This document shows positions 4,445-6,654 of a stretch of DNA of 6,654 nt, piece after piece (position 1 is the first letter of the stretch; each line of letters starts with the position of its first letter). Under the pieces are notes generated by a model that was not told the origin of the DNA, searched no databases, and saw only the letters and a program-made list of their open reading frames with translations. A program made the translations under genes and the position numbers. This DNA comes from Bacteroidota bacterium (GTDB taxonomy: Bacteria > Bacteroidota > Bacteroidia > Bacteroidales > VadinHA17), in the NCBI GenBank assembly GCA_012838685.1, contig DUOU01000182.1, positions 1 to 6,654 on the forward strand, given 5' to 3'.

Positions 4445-6654
4445 TTTCTTATCACTGTACATACTTTTTTGATATCTGTACGCCGTCCGTTGCCGGATAG
4501 TATCTCTATATGGATTATATAGATTCCATTGGTCGCCAATCCACCGTTCGTTATCGTTCCATCCCAGAATATAACGGTACCGTCCTCCATTGTTATGTTG
4601 TTGGCCAGTCTATGGACCAACTTGCCGGTTTCGGAGTAGATCGATACAGAGACTACATTTCCTATTGTAGGCAAAGAGAAGGATAACTCCAATATATCCT
4701 CATAACCATCGTTATCGGGTGTTATCCGGGTTGACGACAGTTTTACGATCTCTTCCTGTTCCGATATACCCTCGCCATATACGGAGTTGACTCTTCCCGG
4801 GGTGGCGAAACCAACGCTTTCCGCTGCCGAGTGCCATGATGAACTTTTGTTGGAGGGCAAATTCGGCCTGATTTTTTCCAGGCTTATTCCCTCTGTTTCC
4901 GCCAGCAGGGAAAAGTGCATCTTGTCGGTGTAAATAACCTCATCAATAAACTCCAAGCGGTCGGTCAACAGGAGCAGATGGCCCTCCTTGTCGGGCATGG
5001 AAGGCAACGAGGGCACCTTAAATATCCTTTCCGGATCGGATTCGGGATACCTGTTCACAAGTTTCGCGGGATCGGTTGTAACAACAAAGTACGATCCCGG
5101 CATCAGGCAGATTTGGGAAGGATAGAGGAGCACTACTTTTGAGGTGTCGCCGTTATCAGTATTTATCGATGCGAGTTTCAGACGGCTTAAATCCAGGGGG
5201 TGCTCCGCTATATTATAAAACTCCAGGAAATCGGGCTCATCGATGAAAGGGTTGAAAAGAAGCTCGTTGAACACTAAATCACCTCTTTCCGCCGGAAACG
5301 TAAGTCCAAAGGTAAACCCATATCTTGTCGCCATGTTTCCGGCAAAATCGACCACCTTATCGCTTAAACTCAAATTATATGTTTTTCCGGGTTCCAAATC
5401 CCCGGTTAATGTCGCGATATAGTTTTTTCGCAGTGAATCTGTAGGGGTAATCGCGGAAAAAGTCAACTCTCCGCACACCAGGTAACCGATAGTCTCCATT
5501 TTGAGCACAGGTTCCGAAAAACTGATAGCAATGGTTTTGGTATCTGTTGGAAAAACATTTGTAAGGCCAATAAAATAGTTGTCGGGGTTGGAAGATGAAA
5601 TTGAGTTGGCGAAACCTGGGGTTCCACCTGTAGGAGAATTCGAGGCGCTCCAATTATTGTCGTGAAACGGATAATCTGTATCAATCATCTCAAGTGACCA
5701 TCCCCCGGAAAGCTTTAAATTGGAATTGTAATGATCAGCGGAGTAATCCACCCCGTGGATCAAATTTCCGTGGTTGTCCAGCAGTAAAATTGTTCCACCA
5801 TCGTTTGGGATTGCGGGGAAGCCGGTAAGTCCGGTCACATCCCCATAATCGGCCAATAGAGTTGTTTGGTTATTGTGGCAGATAATGGAGTATTGTCCAC
5901 TTTTCAACACTTTGTCGGGCAGATTGACTCCATTTTTGTTTATATAAACCTTCCAGCCGTATAAATTGAAATTGTATTCCGAGGCATTGTAAATCTCGAT
6001 ATACTCCGCTTCAGGCAACCCAACAGGCGGGGATGGGTCGGCCATTATTTCCGTAATAATTACATCGGCCAATTCTGCCCAAACGGGGAATATGTCGTAT
6101 CGTAGCAAGGAGGCCCTGTTCCCGGCTCTATCGGTTATGTTGCCTATTTCAAGAGTGTTTATTGATTTGTTCAGAAACTCTTTATGAAAGGTCAGCTCAA
6201 CAGATTGTGGGGCCAGGAAAACTGTCGATCCAACACTGTTGTCGTTTACACCAATAAAAATGTTTTCCGCCAAAAAACAACTCCAATCCACAGGTTCGGA
6301 GAAGTTGACCACAAGTCTGTTCCTATCGGTAACTATAACCGTGTCAATCCGGGGAGCCACGGTATCGGCATAAAAAACGCCATTCAGGGAGATATCGTCC
6401 ATCCATAGAAGCATATCGCCAGTCTTGGTATATCTGTATTCTATGACAAACCAACCCGCACCGGCCATCCTGTCGCCGGTACCACTCGAAAAAACGGTAC
6501 CTCCGGGGGTATCAACCGAAAGATTCCAGGTTCCTTCGACATCTCTTTCCACATTTATTGAGGCTACACTATTGGTGCCGATATCTTTTTCCCAGTTCAC
6601 CCCGGAATTGGCAACCACTGTTTTGTTCCCGTTTTCTATACTCCATAATCTCAA
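4441..6654 (-). CDS. Secreted modular lamin-tail-domain (LTD) protein with Ig-like and FlgD-like domains, 5' end outside window
   Basis: The reading frame is open at the window edge, so the gene start, signal peptide and N-terminal part are not visible; 737 residues remain. The order is: the end of a beta-rich, possibly lectin-like domain (1-92, with WFVIEYRY and LLWMDDISLNG); an SbsA-type Ig-like domain (99-190, NFSEPV, ITDRAGN); a lamin-tail domain (194-350, IITEIMADPSPP, EYIEIYNAS, NWSASNSPTGGTPGFAN); a second Ig-like domain (360-450, SFSEPV, VVDFAGN); a second lamin-tail domain (458-622, LVFNELLFNP, DFLEFYN, FATPGRVNS); and a C-terminal FlgD/CHU_C-like domain (640-735, RITPDNDGYEDIL, FWDGT, NGIYIIHIE). 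Such proteins are exported in Bacteroidota; the C-terminal fold resembles type IX secretion sorting domains, but the assignment is not certain. No catalytic domain is seen, so adhesion or a structural surface role is inferred. It converges with the protease gene, overlapping by four bases. Confidence 0.85.
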   Translation of the reverse strand: MRLWSIENGNKTVVANSGVNWEKDIGTNSVASINVERDVEGTWNLSVDTPGGTVFSSGTGDRMAGAGWFVIEYRYTKTGDMLLWMDDISLNGVFYADTVAPRIDTVIVTDRNRLVVNFSEPVDWSCFLAENIFIGVNDNSVGSTVFLAPQSVELTFHKEFLNKSINTLEIGNITDRAGNRASLLRYDIFPVWAELADVIITEIMADPSPPVGLPEAEYIEIYNASEYNFNLYGWKVYINKNGVNLPDKVLKSGQYSIICHNNQTTLLADYGDVTGLTGFPAIPNDGGTILLLDNHGNLIHGVDYSADHYNSNLKLSGGWSLEMIDTDYPFHDNNWSASNSPTGGTPGFANSISSSNPDNYFIGLTNVFPTDTKTIAISFSEPVLKMETIGYLVCGELTFSAITPTDSLRKNYIATLTGDLEPGKTYNLSLSDKVVDFAGNMATRYGFTFGLTFPAERGDLVFNELLFNPFIDEPDFLEFYNIAEHPLDLSRLKLASINTDNGDTSKVVLLYPSQICLMPGSYFVVTTDPAKLVNRYPESDPERIFKVPSLPSMPDKEGHLLLLTDRLEFIDEVIYTDKMHFSLLAETEGISLEKIRPNLPSNKSSSWHSAAESVGFATPGRVNSVYGEGISEQEEIVKLSSTRITPDNDGYEDILELSFSLPTIGNVVSVSIYSETGKLVHRLANNITMEDGTVIFWDGTITNGGLATNGIYIIHIEILSGNGRRTDIKKVCTVIRN

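Noticed and set aside
1..6654. Possible defence island, mobile element or CRISPR array
   Set aside because: All long frames belong to housekeeping or surface-protein families; no transposase, integrase, toxin-antitoxin pair, nuclease system or regularly spaced repeat is visible.

Overview
The window looks like a chromosomal segment of a Bacteroidota (Bacteroidetes) bacterium, probably of the Bacteroidales/Marinilabiliales type. Three things support this. The gene order DUF4271 membrane protein - HemD-like uroporphyrinogen-III synthase - rnpA - S41 peptidase is one I associate with this phylum. The S41 protease has the N-terminal wording typical of these bacteria (ISKNLDIF, LDPYT). The minus-strand gene encodes a secreted lamin-tail/FlgD-fold protein of a kind common there. 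Coding sequence is moderately AT-rich and looks uniform; I see no sign of recent transfer, no mobile element, no tRNA or rRNA and no CRISPR array.

Layout. Bases 1-468 hold the C-terminal part of deoxyribose-phosphate aldolase (deoC), cut by the window edge, with both catalytic lysines present. A six-helix DUF4271 membrane protein (455-1315) overlaps deoC by 14 bases. After 29 bases comes a HemD-like uroporphyrinogen-III synthase (1345-2097) whose only plausible start is TTG. After another 59 bases comes rnpA, the RNase P protein (2157-2546). These four genes share one strand with tight spacing and probably form one transcription unit. A 221-base gap (2547-2767) follows, with an imperfect hairpin, a duplicated hairpin arm, a Bacteroidota-like -7 box and a doubtful 31-codon ORF. 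It leads into an S41 (Ctp/Prc) protease (2768-4444) with PDZ domain and complete Ser-Lys-Gln catalytic set. The minus strand from 6654 to 4441 encodes the C-terminal 737 residues of a large modular exported protein (Ig-like/LTD/Ig-like/LTD/FlgD-like). It converges on the protease gene so closely that both stop codons lie in one CTAG palindrome.

The genes do not form a single pathway: nucleoside catabolism, tetrapyrrole synthesis, tRNA 5' maturation and periplasmic proteolysis are housekeeping functions that sit together. The least understood pieces are the DUF4271 protein beside hemD, the leader in front of the protease, and the lamin-tail surface protein. I see no convincing novel defence or mobile system here.
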